Positions 45,690 to 56,764 of a stretch of DNA of 64,000 bases are shown here, one piece after another. Position numbers and translations under genes: made by a program. The DNA comes from Turritopsis dohrnii. Its lineage: Eukaryota > Cnidaria > Hydrozoa > Anthoathecata > Oceaniidae. The notes under the pieces were generated by a model. That model searched no databases, was not told the DNA's origin, and saw only the letters and a list, made by a program, of their open reading frames with translations. Each line of letters starts with the position of its first letter. The first letter of the stretch is position 1. Where the stretch lies: contig BQMF02000023.1 in NCBI GenBank assembly GCA_027922465.2, positions 1,488,001 through 1,552,000 of the forward strand, written 5' to 3'.

Positions 45690-46854
45690 GTATTAAAAGC
45701 TACAAATATTGGGAAATGATCAGAAATAGATGACTTTATATAATTCCTTTTTTAAGGTTTTTGTCAAATATACAGTTTGTTAAGATGTTATCAATAAGAG
45801 TAGGGGATGCTTTCAAAACCCTTGTTGGTCTTGAAATCAGAGGAAAAGCTCCATATGAAAACGCAGTATTGTAAAATTGCCTAATGTCAGCATTTTCATT
45901 AAAATTTAAAGAATCTAAGTTGAAGTCTCCTAGGATGAAAAACTTTTCTGTGTTAGCTGTTAGATATTTTCGATGTTCTTACTAAATTTTTTTGTGTTGT
46001 TGTTTGGTACCCGGTAACAGCACGTTGCTAGAACACTCTTCAAATTTTTCATTTTTATTTCAATGAATGAATGAATAATATTTATTTGTCAACAAAAGGA
46101 ATACTAAGATGCTAAAATAAATACAATTTGACTGGAGACCATCCCAATAGACTTGTCTAAACAGAGGGGGTGGCCACCAAAATAAATAATACAAATAGCA
46201 ACAGAGCCATACACTAAAATGCAAGAAAAAGACAAATAAATAAACAAAAAAACCAAAAAAAACAAACATCAACAAAAAACAACAAAAAAACAACAACAAC
46301 AACAACAACGAAAAAAAATTTGCTCAATTATTAGATACTGTCTGTGTATTGTGATAAGAAGAAACCACTGACAAGGTTTTTTAGTTGGCTTAGAGGTATG
46401 GAACTTAGTTCCAGGTGACTAAAAGTAGATTGGAAAAAATTCCAATAGAAATGGATTCTGTGTCGCAATCAGAGATGTACAGATCATTATGCATTTTGTA
46501 TTTTAAATCATTCCTGACGTAAATCAAAACTCCTCCACCGCGCTTATTTGTTTTTCGTTTCGAATGGATTGCACTATACTGGGGGAGTTGGTAGGAGGAA
46601 TTTTCGTAGAATTCCTTATTACTAACCCAAGTCTCTGTGATACATAGAACGTTGAAAGAGTGCCCACTATCTTTTAAGAGTTCCAAGAGATTTTCAAAAT
46701 TAGCATTAAGACTCCTAATGTTTAAGTGAAAGAGGGAAAGATTCTCATATTTATTTGATTCTTTAAGAAACTCTTTAGTTTCTTCTTGATACATATATTT
46801 CGTATCAAAATTCAAACAATTAGCTACATTTAAAAAAAAAAATATCTGGGTCAT
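45690..46854 (-). pseudogene. LINE-B APE endonuclease, split by a LINE 3' fragment
   Basis: N-part: SLFHLNIRSLNANFENL, NVLCITETWVS, GGGVLIYVRND. C-part after the insertion: ATCYRVPNNNTKKF, then FNLDSLNFNENADIRQFYN, ISRPTRVLKASPTLIDNIL and SSISDHFPIFV. These carry the Asn, Glu, Asp and His motifs of AP endonuclease-like LINE nucleases. Frame changes occur in the C-part. Confidence 0.75.
46050..46440 (-). mobile_element. 5'-truncated LINE 3' end inserted in the LINE-B endonuclease
   Basis: The minus strand carries the tail GGTGGCCACCCCC...GTTTAGACAAG...GGTCTCCAGTCAA and ends ATTCATTCATT. The layout matches the LINE-A tail at 11560-11610 (GGTGGTCCCC...GTTTAG...GGTCTCCCGTCCAG). A (CAA)n tract lies at 46270-46310. 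The short C-terminal frame ending near 46405 may be the end of its ORF2. Confidence 0.65.
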
Positions 46855-47055
46855 TATTATCTCAAAAACATTATCTTCTGATGTAAGTGGATTGAATAGT
46901 ATTCGTTCAGTGAGTGAGTTTTTAATTTGAATAAGATAAAGAATAATTTTTTATCAGAATTGCGCCACTATACTCAATAAGAACTTTGCACTCTTTCACA
47001 ATTTTTTTAACAAGTAATTTATTATAAATAACACGTGTATACTTACCTTCTTCTC

Positions 47056-48066
47056 TTAGTTTCTTCGCTTCGCGGAACAGATTTTTCTTGCTTCTTGTGT
47101 ATGTTCTGAGAAGTCCTTGTTAATATAAACTTTATCATTCCACAGTTCTTTTTCTTTTTCAAAAACCACCATTCTTTTCCTATTTTCAGCATTCGATCTG
47201 GAAGTACCACTCCGATGAGCACGTTCTATTTGCATCCCTTTCTTTATCCCAAGTTGGATTCTAATCACATCCTTCACCTTTCGTTCCAATCTTCATCGGG
47301 ATCTTCAGGCAATCTGTCGAATCTAAGGTTGTTTCGACGACTTCTACCTTCCGTTTCTGCAATCTTTTTAATGAATTCTTTGTTATCACCTTTTAGTTTA
47401 TTTAATCCTCTGTTTGCTCAGATATTAGGGACCTTACGAAACTACGACGGCAACGTGGACGACAACGTGAAGCAAACAAAAGATTCTCTTTACTCCACAG
47501 ACTTGCTTTAAAATGGAAGTCATTTCACACTATACTATTGGGAAATGTTTTTAATTTTACTAATATCGTTATTAGATTTGCACGTTCTATACACAACGTG
47601 AAAAGTAATATTTTGAAGTCGTACTGAAAACGAAGACGTGAGAATAGCAGTACTTCGGATAAACTTTCCTTGGTTCCTTCATGATTCTGTTGGTTTAAGT
47701 TCAAGAAACAAACTTCATAGGCATTATAAATAACTTCTTAACCAAAGTGTATAGTTTCTACTCTTTTGTGATTCATTGGAGATGAATATCTTGTACGTCG
47801 TCGTCTTCGTTGCCGTCGTAGTTTCGTAAGGTCCCTATTGCCTTCCTTTTAATACCCTCTACTAAATCTCTGTCTAATTCCAGTGATGTCTTCCATTCTT
47901 CCACTTCTTTCTGCAATAAGATGTTCTCTTCTACGACATCTTGTATCTTGTTTTCCATTCATTCAATTTGACTGTTAAAATTTTTAATCAATGTGTCTTC
48001 ATGTTTACTTAAAATTTCTTTGAGATGGTTGTAGGTAAAACTTTCTGATGGTATTTCGATAGACAT
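47056..48066 (-). pseudogene. LINE-B ORF1
   Basis: Starts ATG at 48066 (MSIEIPSESFTYNHLKEIL), with a TGA after NSQIE, then a coiled-coil-like VVEENILLQKEVEEWKTSL. After the MITE the frame resumes ISEQTED, EGRSRRNNLRFDRLPED, IQLGIKKGMQIERAHRSG and FSEHTQEARK. RRNNLRFDRLPE and IERAHRxG are typical of the L1-like ORF1 RNA-binding domain. One stop and one frameshift near 47285. Confidence 0.75.
47427..47836. mobile_element. 410-bp MITE with long GC-rich inverted ends, ATT duplication
   Basis: AGGGACCTTACGAAACTACG then ACGGCAACG at the left is matched inversely by CGTTGCCGTCG then TAGTTTCGTAAGGTCCCT at the right. ATT flanks both sides (47424-47426, 47837-47839), and removing one copy restores LINE-B ORF1 as KAISEQTED. 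No coding sequence. A 3-bp duplication points to Harbinger- or CACTA-like mobilisers. Confidence 0.78.
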
Positions 48067-48719
48067 TTTTAATTGCTTATATAACAATGTGGGATCTCAG
48101 TGATAAAATCAACAAAACATTTAGTTGGACTTAGTGTTTTATAACAATAAGAGCGATATAAATAAGCTTCGTCATTAGTATGGTGTTGATGAACTTTTAT
48201 GAAGTTAATAGTGCGAATCATTGATAAAAATTGACATTTCTTCTTCCTTGATTTTTCCTACCTTCCAAAACTTAAATTGTTGAAAAGTCTAGAAAATTTC
48301 CTATCGAGTGATATAAAAATAAAGCTAATAACAACAACAGTTACTCAACATCATCAAAGTTTCATGATACTTTTTTTGAAGACACACTGTATTATTAATT
48401 ACCATAAATTGTTTAATTCACAGACACTCTAACCCCCAGTTTATGGCAAAATATCAGACATTTTTAAGGCTCTACCGGGTCCCATATTCGGACTGAGAAT
48501 AAAGATTTTGTATACTTCTTTGTGAAAGATTGATCTCACTCCTGTGTGAGTTTCAGCTTTTTTTCTAACGCAAATTTAACGCTAAAATTTTATTATTGTG
48601 CTTTTTATGCTCTTCGCGATGCAAAAAAAATAAATGAATTAAAATCATTTATTTTGACTAAGAAATCAAAAAAGTGTTCGAGCTGCCAAATCGGTTCACA
48701 TAGATTTTAGCACATCCTT
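48067..48719. other. No gene recognised
   Basis: A/T-rich flank upstream of LINE-B ORF1. It probably includes the LINE-B 5' untranslated region (to about 48120), then unremarkable sequence. Confidence 0.45.
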
Positions 48720-50190
48720 CTATGGTAGATAAACGCACTCATTTCCTTTGAGTAGCGACTTTGCACTGTGGACAAAATCAAGTGTGGTATGAATGACAAC
48801 TTTTTCGGCCATAACGGCGCTGTATACGGCATTTTTAATGCACCCACCAATACTGTCCATAGGACATTTTCCATGATGGCATTCATTGTAATAGCGAGTT
48901 ATATTAAATCTTGAGGGAAAAAGAGTCATCAGCTGAAATACATACCACCAATGAAATTGAGCAACACAAACATAACTCCAAATGTGGAGGTCAAGAGAAT
49001 CGTGTTGGTTGAGATGTGGATATGTTGCTGTGATAATCTCACTAGACTTCAGAATACATGAGTACATGAGCTATTCGGGAATGATCTTTAGCCTTGGAGA
49101 CCATGACAATGCTGATTTTCTCTGCTGCTTTGTTGACTATGATATAGGCCACGGCAGTAACAATACAAAAAAAGTGTGTACGAAATGAGCAGACTGGCAT
49201 TCTCCCTGTTGTAAGTTCTTGTAATTCTCTGGTTAGTCAACATGGAAAAGATACGCATTTTCCGGAACTTCCGATTTCAACACGTTGTACACCTAGTATT
49301 GCTCATTTCTCACTTAGATGTGGTATTTTAGCTATTGAATTTTCTCCTTGACAATATCCAAAACATCGATAATGGGTAGCATAAGCATTACTTTCTTGTC
49401 AACCATCATCCATCGATAATACTTTTTGGAGTTATCTCTCTCATGTAGTGAATCGTATTTGTACGAATCGGAACTGTTATCTGTTGATACATCATCTTCG
49501 AAGCACTTTTCGTGTGCTTCGAACACGGGACACACCTTACATGTATTACAGTGTCACACACAGTTTCTGCTACCAGATCTTTGACGTCAGTGGGTACTTT
49601 CTTATCAACTTGTTTAAGTTTTTGGTTGACTGCCCAAACCAGAAGATGAATATTTTCACAGATCTCACAAGTACAGCATTAATGAGATGCATCCTGTTGA
49701 AATTTGTACTCCTTATGCTTTTTCAGTACGATGCAGAGCATACAGAATGTAACATCCTCACCCTCAAATTTTGCAGGGAAAGAGCGTTTGCATATCTCCC
49801 TCCAATCAATCGAGCCATTGATGAGATCCAGTAATTCTCTTAGTGCACACTGTAAATATTGTTTCTGTTTGTATTGCCTTTCATTATTGATCTTACCCAC
49901 ATATATGACATCATTTTGGCCAGGTGTTTGTAGCGATATGTCAGGATGCTCAAGAAATTCAAGAACCCACTTCTCCTCTTCCGGATCAAATTGTTTTCTC
50001 GGCCTAGATTGATTCGTAAGGTGTTTGATGCCAACATCTTCACACCTCTTTTCTTTTCCTGGGACTCCTTGGCAGGCTTTCTTTGAGCTCCTAGATCAAG
50101 TGCTGGAGTGTTTGAATGGCTGCAGCTTGGGCCAGCTTCCTTGTTTACAATTCCTTGAATATTATGTGTGAAATATGCTGGATTTGTGAC
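48720..50190 (-). pseudogene. Multicopy family protein relic with HGKxxxDxIGG motif
   Basis: The minus strand reads EEEKWVLEFLEHPDISLQ, YVGKINNERQYKQKQYL, then CTCEICENIHLLVWAV and CKVCPVFEAHEKC. After a shift it reads KKYYRWMMVDKKVMLMLPI, a gap, and FNITRYYNECHHGKCPMDSI followed by GGCIKNAVYSAVMAEKVV. Proteins with paired Cys motifs and a late HGKxPxDGIGGxxK block are a frequent multicopy family in cnidarians and fish. I do not know their function; transposon origin is plausible. The middle of the protein (about 49330-49070) is missing and frames change at least three times. Confidence 0.5.
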
Positions 50191-50942
50191 TGACGCGATG
50201 GAGTTGATGAATATTAAATGAATTTTATAAACCGTAATTATGTCTATCAGTCGAGCATGCTGTTAATTAACTTAATTGTTGTTTTGCAAGAGAAAAATAG
50301 TTTGAAAAGATTTTGCGAGTAAATAACCTGTATTTTCAATTGATTTTTTCCTCAGGCGTTCTATTCGCTACCGCTTGCTTTTTCAATTGTTTTTTCTCAG
50401 TTTGGTCGCTAAACTTTTAGACGTTTTCTGTAAGTGATAAACTTTACAGTAAGCTTCTTTATTTGATTCACGGTATCTTTTGCTCTGCATTTGAAAGTGT
50501 GTTTTGTTTTCTTGTTTTTCCCATCTCCACTTTATTTCGTAGTTATATAAAGCTATCAACAATATAACAACATTTGAACTATTTAAAAAGTTTGTTATTT
50601 CTTACAAATTCTATATATTTGGGAACATTTGAATACTAGAAATCAAAGATGAAGAAGGAAAACAATGTGGTAACCAACCGTTACTAATATTTATGTTGGA
50701 TGGACAAAATATTTCAAATTAAACTCAAGCATCCATGGTTCATTTATGTCCATACATGTGTTTTCTTTTTTCCATTTTAGTTCATAGGTTGTGGTTTTTC
50801 CATTTTGAAATTGCTTCTTGTTTGGTCTTGAGGGAAAAAATAAGAACCTACCTTTTGGAAAATGTCGGAAGGACATGATGGAAATGCTAATCTGTATTGC
50901 TTCCCAAGAAGAAAAACTTAATAAATCTATATTCTACTATAA
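50191..50942. other. No gene recognised
   Basis: A/T-rich sequence with short frames only. Confidence 0.45.
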
Positions 50943-51698
50943 GCTGTGCATCCGCTTTTTTTCAGGCTTTCACTCTCTAAAATTTTGGGTTGTTTTTGCA
51001 GTCGCTTATTCATTATTTCAGACCACGGAGGTTAATATTTTTCTACGATTAGTATAAGGGGAAAACATTGCATTGCATTTAATCGTTTCAAATGTTTTGA
51101 TTATTCGCGAGATCAAGAAACAATAGACAACAACGAAAGTATTGCGCAAAGATTTATTATTGTTTTTAGGGTAAGTACGCTTTAAAACTGCTTTGTTTTT
51201 CTTATAATATTGATGGGTTTCTGCGTCATTACTTTTCAAATAATACGCGATTAAAGAAATGAATATCATGGTTTTTAATCATGACACTCTGGGTTCGTAA
51301 AGAAAATCACAATTGTTTACAATTCACATTTTCACACTTTTAGGACTATCGCGTTTGGTTTTTATTTACATTGAGGTGTGGATTCCATGAACAGTTACAA
51401 CGATTTTAATCTTTTTGTTGTTTACCTGTACGCACAATTTATTTTTACTACCGCATATATCGTATCATGAAGAATTTATTATGAATATTTTGATGTGTTT
51501 CAGATCTTCTGATTAAAAAGTTTTTCTGCTCATGTTAAACTAAATATGCTTTAGCCGGAACACCTAGAGATTTTTAATTAAAAGAGTGAAGAGTGTTTTT
51601 TTCTGTATTGGCGTTAGATATTTTCAATCATGAGAAGCATTGCATTGCATCTTCAATTTATACAATTTATGTAAACGTGAAAAAAGTGGATGCACAGC
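50943..51698. repeat. Inverted repeat pair, possible MITE
   Basis: GCTGTGCATCCGCTTTTTTT at 50943 is the inverse of AAAAAAGTGGATGCACAGC ending at 51698, with one mismatch and one indel. The 756-bp span holds no coding sequence and no clear target duplication. Confidence 0.55.
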
Positions 51699-52093
51699 GC
51701 GTATTCTTATTTTTAATGAATTAAAACTCGTGTTCTACACAGGATACTACATTCCAAACAATTGAGGAACTTTATCATACTAAAATTCATTATACTAAGC
51801 CTTTCTCTCTGTTCAGCTCACATTGATTAAAACCTGTAAACAAATTTTACACGGGTTACTAGTATGTTTCTAATATAGAAAGCGACACCATGTAACTAAT
51901 TTTGAAAACAGTTTTAATGGCCTTCTAGTCCAGACACCAATTTAGATTTTTATTCTGCACCTCTATCCCTTTAAATATGCACTAAACCTGAAGACAATTG
52001 GTATGAAGGCTCATTTTGTTTTTCAGGTTAGGTAATGCTCGGACTTTTCACATCAAAACCAATTCAGCTTAAAATTTAGAAAAATATTTTTTA
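51699..52093. other. No gene recognised
   Basis: A/T-rich sequence between the inverted repeat and the Tigger-like fragment. Confidence 0.45.
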
Positions 52094-52470
52094 TAGAAAT
52101 GCCATTACTTTTGTAACAGACCCTGTTCTTCTCTTCTGCATTTTCACTGCCAGAGAACGATATTTTGCCTTCAGGGATCGAGTAACACCTTGATCCATCG
52201 ATTACGTGATCGAAGTGGTGTTTGGAGTAAGGAAAATTAGCTCCACCTATTCCAAGCCTAAAACTTCAGGATGAACTGGGCAGTTATCGATGACCAATGC
52301 AATCTTTCTCTCTTTGGCAGCAAATTTTCGATCTTGTTCCTTTACCCATTCTTTGAACAGTTCGCAATTCATCCAGCTTTTCTGTTGGGCACGATAGTGA
52401 CACGGTGTGCTCTTGATACCTTTGAAGCAGTGATGTTTAACTGACTTGCCGATGACAAACATTTCCAACC
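52094..52470 (-). pseudogene. Tigger/pogo-type transposase fragment (DDE_1)
   Basis: Reads MFVIGKSVKHHCFKGIKS, WMNCELFKEWVKEQDRKF, IALVIDNCPVHPEVLGL (second Asp), then after a TAG ELIFLTPNTTSIT, a TAA where Gln is usual, and SMDQGVTRSLKAKYRSL (third Asp). This is the middle of a pogo-type DDE domain. Both ends are missing and two in-frame stops are present. Confidence 0.8.
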
Positions 52471-53039
52471 TCTCAGCACAAGCATTAGTTCATGAGCTGA
52501 GGTCGAAATATGGCTCTTGGGAGGGGACAAAGTTTAGTAATGATGTTTGATCACTATAATATCTATATTTTACGAAAACAAAAGGTTTTTGGCTCAAAAA
52601 TCCTGCTTTCATTTTTTTTTTTTTTTTTTTTTACATTAGCTTTTTCGAGCATAAGTTCACTTGTTTACAGTTGAAACTTTGCACAATAGTACATATTGAT
52701 ACAAGTTCATCAAAAAATTAAAAAAAACATTAACTTGAAAATTGTCTATTTTACAGGCTGGAAAGTCCGAAAACTTCAAGATTTTTCAATATTTTTGTCA
52801 AAAATAACGAACAAAGTCTGTTAAATCTTCTTGAATTTCCAATGAATTTGTTTCTTACTGTTTTTAATTGTACGTCGGAAGTATTTTGATGAGAAAGTAA
52901 AAAAAAAACATGTTATCTTCAGTTTACGCTTTAAATATAAGAATATTTCTTATAAGTACTTTTACATCAAAAATTTTGTTTTTCTGCCATAAGTTCACTT
53001 TGAAAACCTTAGATTGGTAAATATTCCTTGTACTTCTTA
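52471..53039. other. No gene recognised; poly-T tract
   Basis: A run of 21 T lies at 52612-52632. CATAAGTTCACTT occurs on both sides of the middle section (52649 and 52990). No coding sequence. Confidence 0.45.
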
Positions 53040-54034
53040 TAAGCACTTTTACAATTTGTCACTATCATCAGTATCCATATCTTCTTCATCATCTGTGACA
53101 AGCGTCTGTACATTTAAAGTGGGACAGGAATCTTGTTTACATTTTCGTTGGCAATGACATCATAACAGCTCAAGTATTGAGTCTGGCGCTGGTTTAACTG
53201 AAACCCAATTAATAATCAAATTTCCATTTTCATTTCGTTGCCAACCATTACCAACTGGACTAGGTGTTTCAGGATCATTCAACATACATCGCCTGCAGAT
53301 CGCTGTTTGATGGTTGGCTCAGTCAATATGGTGCTTTAAGCTATCGAGACATGGACGGAGACATTTTGAATCCACTTTTCAATTACTCTTGCGATACATT
53401 TGGAATCTGTAAGTAAATGATTCATTGAACATATTAAAATTGGTCCGTAATACATACCTCAGATCATTGACATAATACGTCTTACAGGTTCGATAATTAA
53501 GTACCTGTCAGCGTTTCCTCATGTTCAAGTCGAAAGGCGGCTCCCTCTTCACTAATTTTTGATATTCTTGAATAAGCAACTTCAGTAGTGATTTCTAATA
53601 GCTTTGTGTATGATACTCCATGTCCAAGTCGTGATATTGTAGATATTAATTCTGTATTATTAGTCAAAGATTTAACTAGCAGTGTTAACAAAATACTTTT
53701 TGGTGTTAATACTTTTCCCTTGTGAACAGTGTAAAAGCCCCATTACACACGAGATTTTTGAAAAGAACTCATGAAGAATTCTGCATTCTTCCTGTATTCT
53801 TGTTGAATTCTTCTCTCGTTCTACGTGTATTTCGATAAAAAAATGATTGGAGAATTCATAAAGATTTTGCTTGGGGTTTCCCCAATTCGAAACAATAGAA
53901 TGACGTCAAAAGCTATAGCAATGCAAAATGTGTACAAAAAACGAGGCAAAACACGCGCAAATATGAAGAGAAGAGAGAAAAAAAACAGAACACAGAAGTC
54001 GAGAGATAAAGAGAAAGAAAAAAAATGGAAGGTA

Positions 54035-55100
54035 GCTGATTTGTTGTTAATGATATTGAATCCCAGCCGTCGCAAGATCAAATGCAAAATGGTTATTTGT
54101 TTCACCAGCAACAATATCAGAGGCTGAGAGAAAGTTATGAAAAACAACAGCGACAGGAAGATAATAACCAGTAAGTAATTTTTAATAAATTGGAATTTTA
54201 CTAACATAAATGTACTCTAACTTGCATGAAAATAAATCAAGTCTCTCTCTACAAAAATAGAGTATGTATACTTATTCCTTTTTATTGCTTTTGTTATTCT
54301 AGGGCGATTGAAGAGGCAGCTATCGGAGAAGAGGACACTGGCGAGAAATTGAATGAAGATGACATTAAGGAGGACAACGGAGATGACGTTTTACGGGAAA
54401 CGACTAAAGAAAAAAGTAGGGCTGGAAAGAAGAGTCAACAACACAAAAAGCAACGTCAGACGAAAAAAAAGAATGATGCAACTCAGTCTTGGACGGACGA
54501 GGAGGTTGAAATTTTGATAGAACTTTGGTCGCAGCACGAGAACCTTTATAACACCAAGAACAGATCGTATTTCAATAGAGATCTGCGTCAAAAATCTAAG
54601 GAAGAGGTCTAAAAGACAGTGATATTGAAGCTACAACACAGCAAATTACAAAAAAACTTACAGACCTAAAAAATTACTACGGCGGCCACAGAAAGATGAC
54701 GGAAGGTTCAAAAACAAGCGGAGCTGGTAGTGACGACGTTTATGTAAGTGTGTGGAAGTTTTATGAAAATTTAGAATTTCTAAGTGATGCTTTTACGCCA
54801 TGAAAAACCAAAAGTAATGCTATTGAAGAAGACGATGACACGCCGTATGTAAATGCAAAACGCCCTTCCGCCAAATCATCGAAGAAAATAGTCTTTTCCA
54901 ATCAAACAGAGTTGCAAAAAATAATGAGCTCAGCTGCAACAGCAATACAATCTGTAATCTCGACCAAAAACTCACAAGTCCCCCAAAATAACGAAAACAC
55001 GGATGAAACCTTTGGTAAATGCTTAATCGATCAATTAAAGGCTATACCAGAATGCGACATGAAGGATGATTTAAAGATTACCCTGCAACAAGTGGTGTAG
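54035..55100 (+). pseudogene. Harbinger Myb/MADF-like accessory protein, two exons
   Basis: Exon 1 ends RESYEKQQRQEDNNQ with a CAG/GTAAGT donor at about 54171; exon 2 begins at 54302 with AIEEAAIGEEDTGEK. The trihelix-like domain starts ATQSWTDEEVEILIELW, then NRSYFNRDLRQKS. After a frameshift near 54600 it continues TTQQITKKLTDLKNYYGGHR and SVWKFYENLEFLSDAFTP, a TGA, and a Gln/Ser-rich tail to LQQVV. In Harbinger elements this partner binds the ends and carries the transposase to the nucleus. Confidence 0.75.
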
Positions 55101-55395
55101 AAGATGTAAAAGACAGGTAAAGGCGCTATCATCCACTCCACAAATGGAACCACCAATGGCCTATTCATCTCCTATGAATCCAGCCTATAATAATTCATTT
55201 GCTCCCCCCCAATCGCCACTTTCGGCTTTGAGTTCACCAAATGGTAGTTATTTTGGATCATATAACGGATTTTAAAAAAGGACACGTGTATATTTTGTAT
55301 TTTTTAAAGACATTTTATTCTTTGGTTATTTAGTAAATCAAATATATTACACTGTTGCATGTAAAAACTCCAGAGTTCTTTTGTCTCAGGTATCT

Positions 55396-56764
55396 TCAAA
55401 GCATTTTCCATTGCCAGGGAATCTGACGAGGTCCCCAGAAATGATTAGCAAAGGAATCTCTAATAAGCTGGGCGTTCTGCGAAGCGTTGCGGGTATCGCT
55501 TTTCGGTAAACTTTTGAATACGGACTCCCCAATGTTTTCATCTCTCCATTCTCCTCCTACAACATCTCCAACTTCTGTTTCAAAGTCGATGAAACCTTCC
55601 GGTGTATAGGATTCATAAGAATGCTGACGAAGCATGTTGTGTAGCACCAATGCTGCCAAAGTGATCATAGTGGCTTTGTCTGGATTTAAACATATTTTAG
55701 TAGTGAAAACCCTAAATCGATTTGTTAATATTCCAAAAGCATTTTCTGTAACCCTCCGGACCCTTGACAAACGGTAATTAAAAATTCCTTTGATTGGTGT
55801 TAAGCCATTTTGTGCATAGGGTTTGAGACAGTGCTTGCCTAGTGAAAATGCGTCATCAGCAAGAAAAACATATGGCATTGGCTCGGAATTTTCACTGTTG
55901 TAAAATGGATTATTCGAGGAAGGCAAAGGCTTATCGGCTGGAAGATCTAAGAGATATTCTTGGGTGGCACAAAAGAAGAAACTATTTCGATAAACTCCTC
56001 TGTCACTAATTCTGCCTTGACAGCCAACATCAGCAAAAACAAACTTATTATCGTAGTCAACTAGTAAAACTATCGAAAAAAAGCCCTTGTAATTATAAAA
56101 TTCAGAGCCACTATTTGAGGGATGAATCATTGATACATGCTTTCCATCAGCAGCCCCAATACAATTTGGAAATTGCCACATTCTGCGTGTTTCATGTTCA
56201 ATTATTTCCCACTCCTCTGCAGTATTTGGCAATCTCATAAATCTTTCCTTGAATGTTTCATAAATTTTGGTGCAAACAAATGGAACAAATTTTGCAATGG
56301 TGCTGCTGTGAACCCTGAATTGATACATCAAACTTTCATAAGACTCTCCAGTTGCAAGAAACCTTGGCAAGCTTGATTTCTGGGTCGATTGGTCGACGCA
56401 TTAATGTTGTTTTCTTTGTGATAATTGGTGCGATTTCATTGACCAGCATCTAAAAATAGATAAAATTAAGCGTATCATTTTTGCTCTAACTAATTTGCAC
56501 TAAAAACAAATCGTTAAAAAAAATTACCTCGAAAGTTGTTGTATTCATACGCAAGTATTTTCTAAAGTTTTCTTGGTCTCGTAGGCGTAATTCCTGAAGA
56601 ATGTTGGAGTAGGCGCCTCTGGACTCCCTCTCCCGAAGCCAATCCTTCATCCACACCTTCCGTTTTCTTTTTTTACTGACTTTTGACAAATTAGAATGCA
56701 TTTCAATAGCACAACCCAGAGTTATAGTGGCACAAGCAACGAGAATAACATCGTCACTATCCAT
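55396..56764 (-). pseudogene. Harbinger (HARBI1-like) DDE transposase, two exons, one small frame break
   Basis: Exon 1 (56764-56525) encodes MDSDDVILVACATITL, KRKVWMKDWLRERESRGAYS and FRKYLRMNTTTFE, then a GT donor. Exon 2 starts near 56451 with MLVNEIAPIITKK and IKLA, loses frame briefly near 56370, then is open to 55396: RFLATGESYESLMYQFRVHS, CIGAADGKHVSMI (first Asp), FVFADVGCQGRISDRGV (second Asp) and SRVRRVTENAFGILTNRF (catalytic Glu). The whole DDE triad is retained. Only a few bases missing at KLA-RFLATG disrupt it, so decay is recent. It would cut the element's ends together with the Myb-like partner. Confidence 0.88.

Larger units (their letters stand above)
39965..48066 (-). mobile_element. 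LINE-B: degenerate non-LTR retrotransposon, split by three insertions
   Basis: Minus-strand pieces in order: ORF1 (48066-47056), endonuclease N-part (46854-46441), endonuclease C-part (about 46040-45690), linker and RT start (45643-44859) and a stub beyond the hAT (40004-39965). The RT phrase RPISVLP at 44885-44851 continues as VLPVISKILERT at 40004 and leftward. The remainder of RT is not recognisable. Insertions are the hAT2 element (40005-44850), a LINE tail (about 46050-46440) and a MITE (47427-47836). Confidence 0.8.

Noticed and set aside
46060..46308. Very hydrophobic minus-strand frame (many Phe, Leu) resembling a membrane protein
   Set aside because: It is a reading of the T-rich LINE 3' tail and (CAA)n tract; no start context or homologous domain.
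53825..54127. Lys/Arg-rich plus-strand frame of 100 codons
   Set aside because: It lies in the Harbinger terminal region and overlaps the Myb-like exon in another frame; composition looks like A-rich low-complexity sequence.
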